A stretch of 64,000 bases of DNA from Pseudomonas parafulva (GCF_000800255.1 NZ_CP009747.1:1550001-1614000); one strand, 5' to 3'. Counted from the stretch's first letter, positions 50,481 through 60,056 are shown. Made by a program: numbers and translations. Notes: generated by a model not told the origin, from the sequence alone.

Positions 50481-51671
50481 TCACCGCTCGCGCATGAAGA
50501 ACCCTGCCACGTACTTGCGAAACGTCTCCGCGCTCTTGAAGTCGGCGTAGCGCTTGAAATGCTCCATCTCAGGCTCAGGCCCCACTGGCTCTTGCAGCAA
50601 CGACACCGACAGCACCCGGTCCTGGTCGGACGTGAGCACCAGCTCGTCCATCACCTCGCCGCCGATCACCGGACGGCGCATCAGCACCTTCACACCTTTA
50701 CCCGCCATCCAGTCGATCAGCGACACCAGCGCCTTCAACGGCTCGCGCTCTTCATCCCGATACACCGGAAACAGCTGCCCACGCGACAGCACCGGCACAC
50801 TGGCGATGTGGATCAGTTCATAGAACTGGCTGCCGGCGGTCGCCGGTGAGTAGAGCGCCAGGGCCAGCAGCGGGCCGCCGGTTTTACTGCCACCCCAGAG
50901 CAGGTGATGGCCTTGGAAATCGAAACCGTCCTCGCTGGCGGCGGTGAACACCTTGCGTCCGGCGATGCGCTCCACGCAGTCGAGCAGCAAGCCATGGCGG
51001 CGATGCTCGCCGAACAGGCTGGAATCGCGCAGACGCGCCTTGAGCCGCATCATCGACTTCATGTCCAGCCGCGTTTCCAGGTAGTTGCTGGCTGGCACGC
51101 GCGCCAGCAGCGGATAGCGCGCAGCCACGCCGCGCAGTTCAGCGAACTGCGCGGTCAGGTCCTTTTTCAGGTGGGTGGCGTAGACATTCAGCCCGCTGGC
51201 CTCGATCCAGCTCAGCAGCAACGACAGCAGGCGCTGCTGTTCGCGCCGCGGCGTGCCATCGCCCAGCGCAGTGCCACTGGCAGCGCTGTCCTGACGAAAA
51301 TCGCCCAGCAGTCGCAGCGGCGTATCCGGCGCCAGCCAGGCCGCCGGCGCTACCTGAGGCTCGGCGTGGCCGCCCGATTCACGGGCCTCCTTGCTGAATG
51401 GGCAGCCTGGCGCATGCTCGGGCGTCTCGGGGTTGTTACGCAGAAACAGCGTCCCGCTATTGCCATTGAGGCTGACATTGAGCACCGGCAGCGCGTCGCG
51501 CCGACAGTCGCACCCCAACCACTGGTTGGCGCTGCGCACCTTCATCAGCCACTGGTTGGCTTGCAGCAGCCGCGGCCCAACCAGGTTCCCCGTCACGAAC
51601 CCCACCAGCAGTTCTTCTTCAGCCGCAGTGAGACTGCGCACCGACGCCCCGTTCTTCTCGATGATTCGCAT
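50481..51671 (-). CDS. Three-cysteine conserved protein, probable DUF1173
   Basis: 396 residues from ATG at 51671 (MRIIEKNGASVRSL); a Met 13 codons upstream is possible. The N-terminal third holds WLGCDCRRDALPVL (Cys54, Cys56) and EHAPGCPFSKE (His86, Cys90), a likely zinc site. These three N-terminal cysteines and the length fit DUF1173, a family of unknown function often found on plasmids and integrative elements. The rest is soluble alpha/beta with no recognised catalytic motif. No other mobile gene adjoins it here. Confidence 0.65.
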   Translation of the reverse strand: MRIIEKNGASVRSLTAAEEELLVGFVTGNLVGPRLLQANQWLMKVRSANQWLGCDCRRDALPVLNVSLNGNSGTLFLRNNPETPEHAPGCPFSKEARESGGHAEPQVAPAAWLAPDTPLRLLGDFRQDSAASGTALGDGTPRREQQRLLSLLLSWIEASGLNVYATHLKKDLTAQFAELRGVAARYPLLARVPASNYLETRLDMKSMMRLKARLRDSSLFGEHRRHGLLLDCVERIAGRKVFTAASEDGFDFQGHHLLWGGSKTGGPLLALALYSPATAGSQFYELIHIASVPVLSRGQLFPVYRDEEREPLKALVSLIDWMAGKGVKVLMRRPVIGGEVMDELVLTSDQDRVLSVSLLQEPVGPEPEMEHFKRYADFKSAETFRKYVAGFFMRER

Positions 51672-51747
51672 GAAGCAGCTCCAAGCTGTAAGCGGCAAGC
51701 GCCGAGCCAAGCCGCGACTCTAGCAGCTTGCCGCCGACAGCTCACCG

Positions 51748-53367
51748 CTAAAAGATGTAGTCGGTGGTGAGGAAGCTGGACTGGCGGTTGCGGATGATCT
51801 CGCTGATCAAGGTCTTGTTGGCGTCCTGGAACTTGGTGGCGACCAAGGTGCGGATCGAGAACACCCGCAGCGCATCGTGCACCGACAGAGTGCCTTCGGC
51901 GCTGTTCTTGCGTCCGTTGAACGGGTAGGTGTCCGGGCCGCGTTGGCACTGGGCGTTGAGGTTGATGCGCCCGACCTGGTTGGCGAAGGTGTCGACCAGC
52001 TCGCCGATGGTCTGCGGGTCGTTGCCGAACAGGCTCAACTGCTGGCCGTAGTCGGAATCCAGCACGTAGTCGATCACGGTGTGCAGGTCGCGGTACGGCA
52101 CCACGGGCACGACCGGACCGAACTGTTCTTCATGGTAGACACGCATGGCGGCGGTCACGGGATAGAGCAGGGCGGGATAGAAGAACGAGCCCCGGCTTTG
52201 GCCGCCGCCGGGGTTGATCACCTGCGCGCCGTGGGCCTTGGCATCGCTCACCAGGCCATTGAGGTAGTCGACCTTGCCAGGTTCAGGCAGCGGCGTCAGG
52301 GCCACGCCAGGCGCCCAGGGCATGCCGGGCTTGAGGGCGGCCAGCTTGTGCTGGAATTTTTCCAGGAAGGGCTCGACCACATCCTCGTGGACGAACAGGA
52401 TCTTCAGCGCCGTGCAGCGCTGGCCGTTGAACGACAGCGCACCAGTCACGGCCTCGTCCACGGCGTTGTCCAGGTCCACCTGCGGCAGGACGATGCCGGG
52501 ATTCTTCGCATCGAGGCCCAAGGCCGCACGCAGGCGGTGCGGTCGTGGGTGCAGTTTCTTCAGGTCGCTGGCGGCCTTGTGGGTGCCGATGAAGGCGAAG
52601 ACATCGACCTTGCCGCTGGCCATCAGCGCGCTGACCGTCTCGCGGCCGCGACCGTAGATGACGTTGATCACCCCCGGCGGGAAGCTGTCGCGGAAGGCTT
52701 CGAGCAGGGGGCGGATCAGCAGCACGCCGAACTTGGCGGGCTTGAACACCACCGTGTTGCCCATGATCAGCGCCGGAATCAGGGTGGTGAAGGTTTCGTT
52801 CAGCGGGTAGTTGTAAGGCCCCATGCACAGCGCCACGCCCAGTGGCGCGCGGCGGATCTGGCCGAGGGTGCCCTGTTCGAGCTCGAAGCGGCTGGAGCGA
52901 CGGTCCAGATCCTTCAAGGCGTTGATGGTGTCGACGATGTAGTCGCAGGTGCGGTCGAACTCTTTTTCCGAGTCCTTGAGGTTCTTGCCGATCTCCCACA
53001 TCAGCAGCTTGACCACCGCGCCGCGCTGCTCGCGCATGCGCGCCAGGAAGCCCTCGACATGCTGGATGCGCTCGGCCACGCGCATGTTCGGCCAGGCGCC
53101 GCGGCCTTTGTCGTAGGCCTGAACGGCGGCATCGAGCGCGGTGAGCGCAGTGTCGGCGTCAAGCAAGGGGGCGCTGCCGAGCACCACCTGGCGTTCGCCG
53201 TCGCTGTGCTTGAGCCAGACTGGACTGCGGACGGTGGCCAGTGGCCCTTGCCACTGCCTGAGTTCGCCGCCTACGAGGTAGTCGCGTTGTTCCAGCGGCT
53301 CGCCCAGACGCCAGGTGTCGGGAATGTCTTCAGGGGCGGGGAAAAGTGCATCGAGCAGACGGTCCAT
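51748..53367 (-). CDS. NADP-dependent aldehyde dehydrogenase, GapN-like
   Basis: 539 residues. The Rossmann core and active site are recognisable: GPYNYPLNE with the transition-state Asn186, and SFNGQRCTALKI with the catalytic Cys318. However, the usual ELGGK segment that supplies the general-base Glu reads LGLDAKNPGIVLPQVDLD, leaving Asp286 where Glu would be. The closest family I recognise is the non-phosphorylating glyceraldehyde-3-phosphate dehydrogenases, which oxidise glyceraldehyde-3-phosphate with NADP. The C-terminus VATKFQDANKTLISEIIRNR is an extension beyond the usual oligomerisation strand. Confidence 0.8.
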   Translation of the reverse strand: MDRLLDALFPAPEDIPDTWRLGEPLEQRDYLVGGELRQWQGPLATVRSPVWLKHSDGERQVVLGSAPLLDADTALTALDAAVQAYDKGRGAWPNMRVAERIQHVEGFLARMREQRGAVVKLLMWEIGKNLKDSEKEFDRTCDYIVDTINALKDLDRRSSRFELEQGTLGQIRRAPLGVALCMGPYNYPLNETFTTLIPALIMGNTVVFKPAKFGVLLIRPLLEAFRDSFPPGVINVIYGRGRETVSALMASGKVDVFAFIGTHKAASDLKKLHPRPHRLRAALGLDAKNPGIVLPQVDLDNAVDEAVTGALSFNGQRCTALKILFVHEDVVEPFLEKFQHKLAALKPGMPWAPGVALTPLPEPGKVDYLNGLVSDAKAHGAQVINPGGGQSRGSFFYPALLYPVTAAMRVYHEEQFGPVVPVVPYRDLHTVIDYVLDSDYGQQLSLFGNDPQTIGELVDTFANQVGRINLNAQCQRGPDTYPFNGRKNSAEGTLSVHDALRVFSIRTLVATKFQDANKTLISEIIRNRQSSFLTTDYIF

Positions 53368-53496
53368 GGTTACTGCGCCTCACGTAGCTGAGCGAATGAA
53401 ACGTTTCAGCCGAGCATGCACCGGCTGCCACAAAGTTTCCAGTGTGGCCCAACATCGGTGAAGGCGCGCTGCGGGTGATCACGCGCGGGTGTTCGC

Positions 53497-53536
53497 GGCG
53501 CCGACCTGCTGCCCAGCACGGCAGCAGGTCGGCGCC
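53497..53536. terminator. Strong stem-loop between the aldehyde dehydrogenase and LRR genes
   Basis: 17-bp perfect stem GGCGCCGACCTGCTGCC / GGCAGCAGGTCGGCGCC with loop CAGCAC, 5 bp after the stop of the LRR gene (minus strand). No T-run. Likely transcript end of that gene. Confidence 0.55.
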
Positions 53537-53541
53537 TGCGA

Positions 53542-56500
53542 TCAGCTTTGCTCGATCGGGCGGTCCAGCAGATTGATCGCCGGTTGGGCCAGGACCCGCC
53601 GTCGGTAGTACCGGTCCTGGTCCTGCCGTTCCAGACGCCGCCAGGTCTCGGTGCGGGTGTGGGGCAGGCCGTCCAGGTAACGGTCGCTTTCGAGCAGTTC
53701 GCGCAGATCGCGGCGCCAGGCCAGTGGCAGCCGCGACCAAATGCCCAGCTGGGCGTCGTTCGCTTCGGCCAGCAATTCCTCGTAGTCGCTGTCCGGCACC
53801 AGCAGGTCGATGCCTGTGGCGCTGTAGAAGGCGTCGATCTGTTCGGCAGCGACCGCGCTGAGGGTTTCGCTTTCCAGGCGCAGGGTGCGCGCGATCCGGT
53901 CGGGCAGGGCGAAGGCCGGCGGTAGCGTTTGCAGCGGATTGCGGGAAAAGTCCAGCAGCAGCGGATCGAGCAGATGCTGCAAGCCCGTAGGCAGCGTCGA
54001 CAGCAGGCAGTTGTCCATGTACAGCGTGCGGATCTGTACGTGGCGGGACAGGTCGGGGGCGCGGGTCAGCGGGCAGTCGGAGAAGTCCACCACGCGCAGG
54101 TTGAGGTAGCGGTCGAAGTCTGCTTGCTGAGCGGGGTCCCAGGTGATCGGATTGCGGTCCATTTCCAGCCAGACCAGCGCCTCTGGCCGGGTCAACCGTG
54201 GCAAACGAGTGAAGCCGCAACCCCGTAGCTTCAGGCGTTCCAGCGCCGGAAAGCGTTGCAGCCAGTGCTCGGGCAGGCGGCTGAGGGCGGCGCTGTGGGT
54301 CAGGTCCAGCTCGGTGATGTGGCGAAAATCGTCCGGCAGGACCAGGCTTTCCAGGCTCGCGTTGTCCAGGCCGATGCCGGAAAGGTCCATCACGTGCTGG
54401 GCAGTACCGTCCATCAACCTGACGATCGAGCTGCCGCGCTGGGCGTCGACGATGCGCTGCATGGCTCGCTGGCGCCGGGCCGAGGTGCCAGCCCAACGGG
54501 TCAGTTGCGCCTGCAGGTCACGCAGTCGGGCCTCCAGGCGCGCCACTTCGATTTCAGGCACACGCAGCGCGGCCTGCCAGTCGCGCAGGGTCCGTTGGGC
54601 GTCTTCCAGGCTGGCCAACGGGTACAGCCGCCGCAAGCGTGAGGCCAGCGAATGGTGGGAGAAATCGTCAGGTCGCTGCGGCGTCGGGTCCAGGCCGCCC
54701 AGCAGGCGTAGTCGGCTGCGCCAACCTGGGTGCTCGGGGGCGAGCAGACGCTGCCTGAAGGTACCTCGGGCAGCGCCGATCAGTGTGCGCAAGCGTACAC
54801 GTAGCGCATCTGCACCGCCTTGGGCGAGCGTCGTGCCCAACTCCTGCGGCAGGGTCCACAGCAACGCTTCGAGCAGGTCGTGGCTGACCCTGCCCGGTGC
54901 TGGGCGTTCGCCCAGGTCGGCCTCGTAGCCCGCCGCCGACTTGATCAGGCGCAGCCGGCGCGGTGCCAAAGGCACGCCGCACTCGCGTAGCAGTGCGCCG
55001 TCCGGGCTGGCAGCGCGCAGCGCCAGGTGCAGGTCCTGCGGCCAGTCCGGCAGGCGGGTCAGGCTGGCGAACAGCAGGCGCTCGCTGGATTCCCCCGCCA
55101 GGATGGGCAGGTGTAAACCTTCCAGGCCACGCGCCAGCGGCAGCTCGCAGCGCAGCCGGTCGAGTGTTTGTCGTAGCGACGGGGGCAGGGTATCGGTGCT
55201 GCGCCACAGGGCACGTTCTTCGTCCGGTAGGGCGTTCACCAACCGCCGCGCCAGCGGGGCTGGCACGTCGGAATAGCGGTCCAGCAGACGCGCGGTATCG
55301 GTATCGATGGTCACAGCGCCATAGCGCTCGGCGATGGCGTCTATCCAGGCCTGTGCCGTCTGGCCGGGCAGATCGGCTGCCACGTCTCGCGCGATCTTCA
55401 GGCGCTCCAGGGTGTCGGCCAGCAACGGCGGTGTTGGCAGGTTGTTGAGGTGGATCTCACGCAACGCAGTGCTGTTCAGCCCGGTAATGTCCAAGGCCAT
55501 GAGCGCCTCGGCTTCGCTGACATCGGCCAAGGTTGGACCCAGCCGCTGTACCAGCTTGTGTACATCCCACGCCTGCGGCTGTTCGTGCTCGACGCGCCAG
55601 GCGCCGTCGCCGTTGTGCTCCAACAAGGGGGCGTAGGCGTGCGCGTCGTCTGGGTGGACCAGGCGCCAACGTTGCAGGACCGGGTCCAGGCGCTGCTCGT
55701 ACAACTGGCCATCGAGGCGGATGAAGTGGCGTCCCTGGTCGACGAACTGACCTCGGGCATTGGCGGTCAGCGCTTGCGGCAGTTCGACCTGACTGCGGTA
55801 GCCCGTCAGGTCGGGCAACCACAGGCGCTGCGTGCCATCGGCCAGCTCGACGGGCATCAAGCGCTCCATCAGCGGTGTGCTGGCGAGCTTGCCGGCCACG
55901 GCACCTGCAGCGCCGAGTCCGGCGATCAGCGCCAGGTTCAGGCCAGTGGTTTCCAGGTGCTGCAAGGCTTCTCGGCGATCGCCCACGCTCCAGGCCTGGT
56001 AACCGGCGTACACCTCGTCGAGCAACTGATACGCGGTCACCAGCAGCATCAGGCCCCCCACCGCCGGGACGAAGAATCCAGCGGCCATCAGCGCGTTGAG
56101 GCCCAGGCTCTGCCACAGCGCCAGGCGACGTTTACGCGCCTGCTCGTCGGCTTCGGCGGTGGGCACGGCGAGCAGGCGCGCTTCGGCTTTGAGCCGCGCC
56201 ACATGGTCGTCGAAGAGGAAGTCGAACAGCGATGTGCCGATGCCCAGCACACGCAGGTGCAGATCGGCGTCGGCGGCCAGGCTCCAGGCCTGGTCCATGC
56301 CACTGTGCCCACTGTCGAGGTTCTGCTGTGCGCGGTCGAGCAAAGCGCCCCATTGGGCTTTGTCGACGTAGGCGCTGAACGCCTGGCGTGAGGCCGGTGC
56401 CAGCAAGGCCTGTTGCAGGTGCGTGCGCACCGCCTCGAGGCTATCGAACTGACGCAGCATCGTTTCGTGACTGGGCAGGTAGAGCAGCAGTCCGGCAGCG

Positions 56501-57369
56501 CCGGCATCGATCAGCAATGCCTCGTGCAGCCTCACACCGAACAGCTCCAGTTGCTGGCAGGTGATCCCGGGCTGTCCGTCGATCAGTCGCTGCACGGCGT
56601 CCAGTGCAGCGCCGCTGATCTGGTGCCGCACATGAGCCAGGTCGGCGCTGGCGCGCAGGCTGTGCTGGTACAGGGCGATGGCGGCGGGGCGAACCGCGGG
56701 TGCAGCGAAGTGGCTGTCCAAGTGCGCCTGATACTGGCCGCCCAGGTCGAGGCGTCGGCACGTGTCGGCGAAATCGGCGGGGGACAAGGGCAGTGCCGTG
56801 ATCTCGAACTGCTCGGAGTGCAACGGGATGTCCACCAGGGTTTCACTGTCGCCCAGGGTGGTTTTACCGATGACCGTGACGGCCCGCCGTGTGGCATGGC
56901 CTTCGAGCGCCAGGGCGCTGTCGGCGCTGAAGCTGACGTCGGCGGCGAAATTATGCAGCGCCGCTTCCAGCAGCGAACGGCGCTCGTGGGTGGTGACGTA
57001 GACGTCGTGGGTGAACAGATGATGCAGCCAGATCAGTTCCGTGCTGCGCAAAGGGGCCGCGAACTGGTGTTCCTCGCGCAGACGCTCGCCGAGTCGAGGT
57101 TCGGCGAAGGCGCTGATCTGCTCCAGGCCGGTCAAGGCTTCGGCCAGTCGATGGCGCGCAGCGTCCAGGCGCGACTGGCTTGACAGCAGCGCTTCGCGCA
57201 AAGCAGGCGCTGCGTTGGCGAACCAGTCGGCCTCTGCGCCAGGTTCGCCCTGGGGCGGTGTGAGGCGTGCGCTCAAGGCCTGCCAGTGGGCCGCGTGCAG
57301 CGTCTTGGCCCAGGCGGGCAGCCGGGCGGCAAGGAAGTGCTGGTGGGGATGGGTAGCGCTCGGAGGCAT
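53542..57369 (-). CDS. Large toxin-like protein: dermonecrotic-toxin-type N-terminus plus leucine-rich repeats
   Basis: 1275 residues, no signal peptide. N-terminal half resembles the DUF6543 (dermonecrotic toxin N-terminal) region found in Pseudomonas NEL-domain effectors. Two hydrophobic stretches lie about 425-460 (GFFVPAVGGLMLLVTAYQLL) and 476-493 (LIAGLGAAGAVAGKLA), a possible membrane hairpin. Leucine-rich repeats run about 990-1160 (TELDLTHSAALSRLPEHWL, LERLKLRGCGFTRLPRLTR). The protein ends about 100 residues later; the NEL ubiquitin-ligase domain with its catalytic Cys, present in longer relatives, is absent. No secretion or immunity gene adjoins it. Confidence 0.75.
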   Translation of the reverse strand: MPPSATHPHQHFLAARLPAWAKTLHAAHWQALSARLTPPQGEPGAEADWFANAAPALREALLSSQSRLDAARHRLAEALTGLEQISAFAEPRLGERLREEHQFAAPLRSTELIWLHHLFTHDVYVTTHERRSLLEAALHNFAADVSFSADSALALEGHATRRAVTVIGKTTLGDSETLVDIPLHSEQFEITALPLSPADFADTCRRLDLGGQYQAHLDSHFAAPAVRPAAIALYQHSLRASADLAHVRHQISGAALDAVQRLIDGQPGITCQQLELFGVRLHEALLIDAGAAGLLLYLPSHETMLRQFDSLEAVRTHLQQALLAPASRQAFSAYVDKAQWGALLDRAQQNLDSGHSGMDQAWSLAADADLHLRVLGIGTSLFDFLFDDHVARLKAEARLLAVPTAEADEQARKRRLALWQSLGLNALMAAGFFVPAVGGLMLLVTAYQLLDEVYAGYQAWSVGDRREALQHLETTGLNLALIAGLGAAGAVAGKLASTPLMERLMPVELADGTQRLWLPDLTGYRSQVELPQALTANARGQFVDQGRHFIRLDGQLYEQRLDPVLQRWRLVHPDDAHAYAPLLEHNGDGAWRVEHEQPQAWDVHKLVQRLGPTLADVSEAEALMALDITGLNSTALREIHLNNLPTPPLLADTLERLKIARDVAADLPGQTAQAWIDAIAERYGAVTIDTDTARLLDRYSDVPAPLARRLVNALPDEERALWRSTDTLPPSLRQTLDRLRCELPLARGLEGLHLPILAGESSERLLFASLTRLPDWPQDLHLALRAASPDGALLRECGVPLAPRRLRLIKSAAGYEADLGERPAPGRVSHDLLEALLWTLPQELGTTLAQGGADALRVRLRTLIGAARGTFRQRLLAPEHPGWRSRLRLLGGLDPTPQRPDDFSHHSLASRLRRLYPLASLEDAQRTLRDWQAALRVPEIEVARLEARLRDLQAQLTRWAGTSARRQRAMQRIVDAQRGSSIVRLMDGTAQHVMDLSGIGLDNASLESLVLPDDFRHITELDLTHSAALSRLPEHWLQRFPALERLKLRGCGFTRLPRLTRPEALVWLEMDRNPITWDPAQQADFDRYLNLRVVDFSDCPLTRAPDLSRHVQIRTLYMDNCLLSTLPTGLQHLLDPLLLDFSRNPLQTLPPAFALPDRIARTLRLESETLSAVAAEQIDAFYSATGIDLLVPDSDYEELLAEANDAQLGIWSRLPLAWRRDLRELLESDRYLDGLPHTRTETWRRLERQDQDRYYRRRVLAQPAINLLDRPIEQS

Positions 57370-57447
57370 GGGCCGGTCTCCTGTTCGGGAAGGCCACAGG
57401 AGACGCCACGCCCAGCGACGCGCGGTGGTAGATAGAGGGCACCCGCC

Positions 57448-58215
57448 TCAGCGATCCCCTAGCCCGGCGTAGCCCACTCGCTCGACGCCTGACAGGTGCT
57501 GGTCCAGCAGTTGCACCAGCGATTCGCCCGGTGGCAGATAGGCGTCGCCGAAGTCATGCCTGTCCAGCGCACTGGGATGCGCCACCACCTCCAGCACGCC
57601 GTGGCTCGGCGCCAGACCGTGCTTGAGGTCCAGTGGCGTGCAGACATGGTCGGCGGTCACCGCGCACAGCTGTTTCAGGCGGCGGTTGAGCAGGGTCTTG
57701 AACACCCGCTTGAGCGGGCCGATGTTGGCGCCGATGTTGCGCGCCAGGCGCACTGGCACGCCCTGCTCGCGGGCGAAGCGCGCCACTACGTCGCCGACCG
57801 GCCAGATATTGTGCACGTGCTGGTGCGAATCCAGGTGGCTGGGCCTGACGCCATGGGCCAGGCAGCGTTGCCACTGGGCATCGAGCTCCTGGCGCACGGC
57901 CTCGCGCTCACTCGGTGACAGGCGCAGGGTGCGCTGGCGCAGTTGCAGGTCGAAGCCGCCCTGGGCATCGCACAGCCGCCGTTCGGCGCGAATCGCCCGG
58001 CTCAACGGCGAGCCATAGGTGAGGTTGACGTGCAGGCCGATGCGCCCGGCGAGCGTCGGTTGTTGCGCCAGTTCGCACGCCGCCTCGAAGGCCGGCATGT
58101 TGGCCATCAGCGTCGCCGAACTGATCAGCCCGGTCTGGAAGGCCCGGACGATGACGGCGTTGACTTCGTCGTCCAGGCCGAAATCGTCAGCGTTGACTAT
58201 GACCCGCAATGGCAT
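57448..58215 (-). CDS. ChbG/HpnK family carbohydrate deacetylase
   Basis: 255 residues. The metal-binding motif NADDFGLDDEVN is complete, as is HLDSHQHVHNIWPV; these two supply the Asp and His ligands of YdjC-fold deacetylases. ISSATLMANMPAFEAA is another family marker. The enzymes deacetylate acylated sugars such as chitobiose or diacylated hopanoid sugars. Its start overlaps the GNAT gene by 29 bp at the end of the polysaccharide operon, so it likely trims the polymer or its precursors. The active site includes the conserved Asp11/12 pair. Confidence 0.87.
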   Translation of the reverse strand: MPLRVIVNADDFGLDDEVNAVIVRAFQTGLISSATLMANMPAFEAACELAQQPTLAGRIGLHVNLTYGSPLSRAIRAERRLCDAQGGFDLQLRQRTLRLSPSEREAVRQELDAQWQRCLAHGVRPSHLDSHQHVHNIWPVGDVVARFAREQGVPVRLARNIGANIGPLKRVFKTLLNRRLKQLCAVTADHVCTPLDLKHGLAPSHGVLEVVAHPSALDRHDFGDAYLPPGESLVQLLDQHLSGVERVGYAGLGDR

Positions 58216-59329
58216 CGGCGCGCTCCTGTGCTGGGGGGGAAGGGGTGTCGGGTTTACGCCGGCGCTTGAGCCAGCGCCAGGCGCGCAGGGCCAGGCCCAG
58301 GGCGATGCCGTCGAGGCGCCAGCTGTAGCAGCTCAGGCGCCATTGCTCGAGTTGTCCGGTCTGGCGTTCGTGCAGTTGATGGCTGGAGTTCTCCAGGCTC
58401 ACCCGCGACGCGTCGACCCAGCTCCAGCCGTCGTCCAGGCCCCAGTGGATCCACTCTTCGAGCAGCACCCGGCCGCTGCCCAGGTCGCGCTGTTCGGGGA
58501 CGAAGGCCAGGTTGTAGTCATACACCCGGCCCCGTTCGAGCAGGCCCAGGCGATAGCTGATGCAGCGCCCGTCCAGTTCCAGCAGCACCAGGCACACCAG
58601 GCCCTCGGCGGCCAGCGCCGTGAAGGCCTGGTACATCCATTGGCGGCGCAGGGGGCCACTGAAGATGCCCACCTCGTCATCGCCTTTCCAACTGGCCGCC
58701 TCGACGGCGCTCACCGCATCGAGCCAGTGCTCGATGTCAGCGCGCGTCGGCATGATCCGGCGTACCTGTGCGCCGCAGGCGGCGATGCGCTTGCGCGCAC
58801 GGCGCAGCTTGTAACGCGGGTCGCCGCTGATCTCCTGGCGGTCGGCCTGGCTGATACGGTGCACCGGCACGCGGCAGGTCAGGCGGCGCTCGAAGGTCGA
58901 GCTGGCGGCGGCCCACTGTTGCAGCCAGTCGCTGTCGCCGTCTGGCACTTCGCTCAGTTGCAGCAGGGCGTGCGGCAGCCTGCCACGGATGGCCTTGAGT
59001 ACCGCACCGGCGTGGCTGACCGGCAGGTCCAGCAGCAGGGCGATCCGGTCGCTCAGCGGATGGCCCAGGTGGCGCACCACCGGCACGTTCAACGGCCCCA
59101 GCGGCTGGCGTTCGCGTACCAGGGGCAGGCACAGGCACAGGCGTCCGTCCAAGTGGCCAAGCAACACCTGCAACTGCTGACCCGGCTGCAACGCCGCTTC
59201 GGCGGCGCGCAGCCAGCCCAGGTGATTGAAGGGCGTGCTGGCGGCCACGCGCTGACGCAGCGCTTCGTAGCCGGCCGCCGGAAAACTCGGGGTGCACAGC
59301 GAGGCGCACCAACTCAATTGCAGGGCCAC
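58187..59329 (-). CDS. GNAT acetyltransferase of the CelD/BcsL (acetyltransf_6) type
   Basis: 380 residues, GTG start 3 bp after the stop of the next acetyltransferase. Two GNAT-fold halves: the N-terminal one lacks a clear acetyl-CoA loop; the C-terminal one contains LVCLVLLELDGRCISYRLGL, the RGRVYDYNLAFVPEQRDLGSGRVLLEEWI in pieces, with the PEQRDLGSGRVLL pocket. The family acts in exopolysaccharide acetylation and is found beside glycosyl transferases. Overlaps the deacetylase gene by 29 bp. Cytoplasmic. Confidence 0.82.
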   Translation of the reverse strand: MALQLSWCASLCTPSFPAAGYEALRQRVAASTPFNHLGWLRAAEAALQPGQQLQVLLGHLDGRLCLCLPLVRERQPLGPLNVPVVRHLGHPLSDRIALLLDLPVSHAGAVLKAIRGRLPHALLQLSEVPDGDSDWLQQWAAASSTFERRLTCRVPVHRISQADRQEISGDPRYKLRRARKRIAACGAQVRRIMPTRADIEHWLDAVSAVEAASWKGDDEVGIFSGPLRRQWMYQAFTALAAEGLVCLVLLELDGRCISYRLGLLERGRVYDYNLAFVPEQRDLGSGRVLLEEWIHWGLDDGWSWVDASRVSLENSSHQLHERQTGQLEQWRLSCYSWRLDGIALGLALRAWRWLKRRRKPDTPSPPAQERADAIAGHSQR

Positions 59330-59332
59330 CGC

Positions 59333-60022
59333 TCAGGACGCCGTGGCCGTGGTGTGGTGCGCGGCGTGCTTGCGCAGCGGCGCCAGGCGCGAGTCGCGAT
59401 AGCGGCTTTCGCGGAAGAACTTCCAGCGCCCGAACAGGCAGTAGACATGCATGATGCGACCTTGCTCCTGATAGCCCATGCGCAGGTGCAGCTTGAGCGC
59501 CGGGATGTTGTGTTGTTCGCAGACGTCCACCACGGTCGTGCAGCCCTGCGCGGCCATGGCTTGCCACAGCGCCACCTGCAGGTCCACCGACAGTCGCGTG
59601 CCCCAGTAACGACGGATCAGTTCGCCGCCGAACTCGAAGAACTCGCCCGGGCCTACCGGGAACCAGCAGCCGTAGTAATGGCGGTCGTGGTAATGCCGGG
59701 CGCTGCCCCAGATGAAGGCGACCGCATCGCCTTCGTCGTCGAGGAACATCAGCCCGGTATGGCCTTCGCCGGCCAGTTCGCGCATGGTCTCGACGCGGTC
59801 GCCGAAATACCGGGCGAAAGCCCTGACGTTGGTCATGCTGATGTTTTCCAGGCGCAGTGGCGGGTAGGGCTTGAGCCGGTGCGGCGGCACGGGAGCCTGC
59901 AGGTCGCGCTGCATCCACAACAGTTCCCAATGATAGAAAACGTAGCGCCGCCAGGCGCTGGCCAGGGTGTTGCGCAGGCCCTTGCGCTGGATGCGTTCGC
60001 GGATCTTGCTCAGTGCACGCAT
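59333..60022 (-). CDS. GNAT family N-acetyltransferase
   Basis: 229 residues. Core strands and acetyl-CoA site are seen as HTGLMFLDDEGDAVAFIWGS and QGCTTVVDVCEQHNIPALKLHLRMGYQEQG in pieces; the N-IPALKLH segment is the GNAT loop after beta-4, and the Tyr in GYQEQGR the usual acid. The N-terminus MRALSKIRERIQRKGLRN is basic. Same operon as the CelD-type enzyme (3 bp apart) and thus probably acetylates the same polymer's sugar precursor. Confidence 0.8.
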   Translation of the reverse strand: MRALSKIRERIQRKGLRNTLASAWRRYVFYHWELLWMQRDLQAPVPPHRLKPYPPLRLENISMTNVRAFARYFGDRVETMRELAGEGHTGLMFLDDEGDAVAFIWGSARHYHDRHYYGCWFPVGPGEFFEFGGELIRRYWGTRLSVDLQVALWQAMAAQGCTTVVDVCEQHNIPALKLHLRMGYQEQGRIMHVYCLFGRWKFFRESRYRDSRLAPLRKHAAHHTTATAS

Positions 60023-60056
60023 GCTTCCTCCGGTGGGTGACGGCTCGTCCAGCGTC

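Noticed and set aside
51877-53391. 504-codon plus-strand frame opposite the aldehyde dehydrogenase
   Set aside because: Composition and lack of motifs mark it as a shadow frame.
58019-60040. 673-codon plus-strand frame across the acetyltransferase genes
   Set aside because: Gln/Ala/Arg/His-rich shadow with no domain; three minus-strand genes explain the region.
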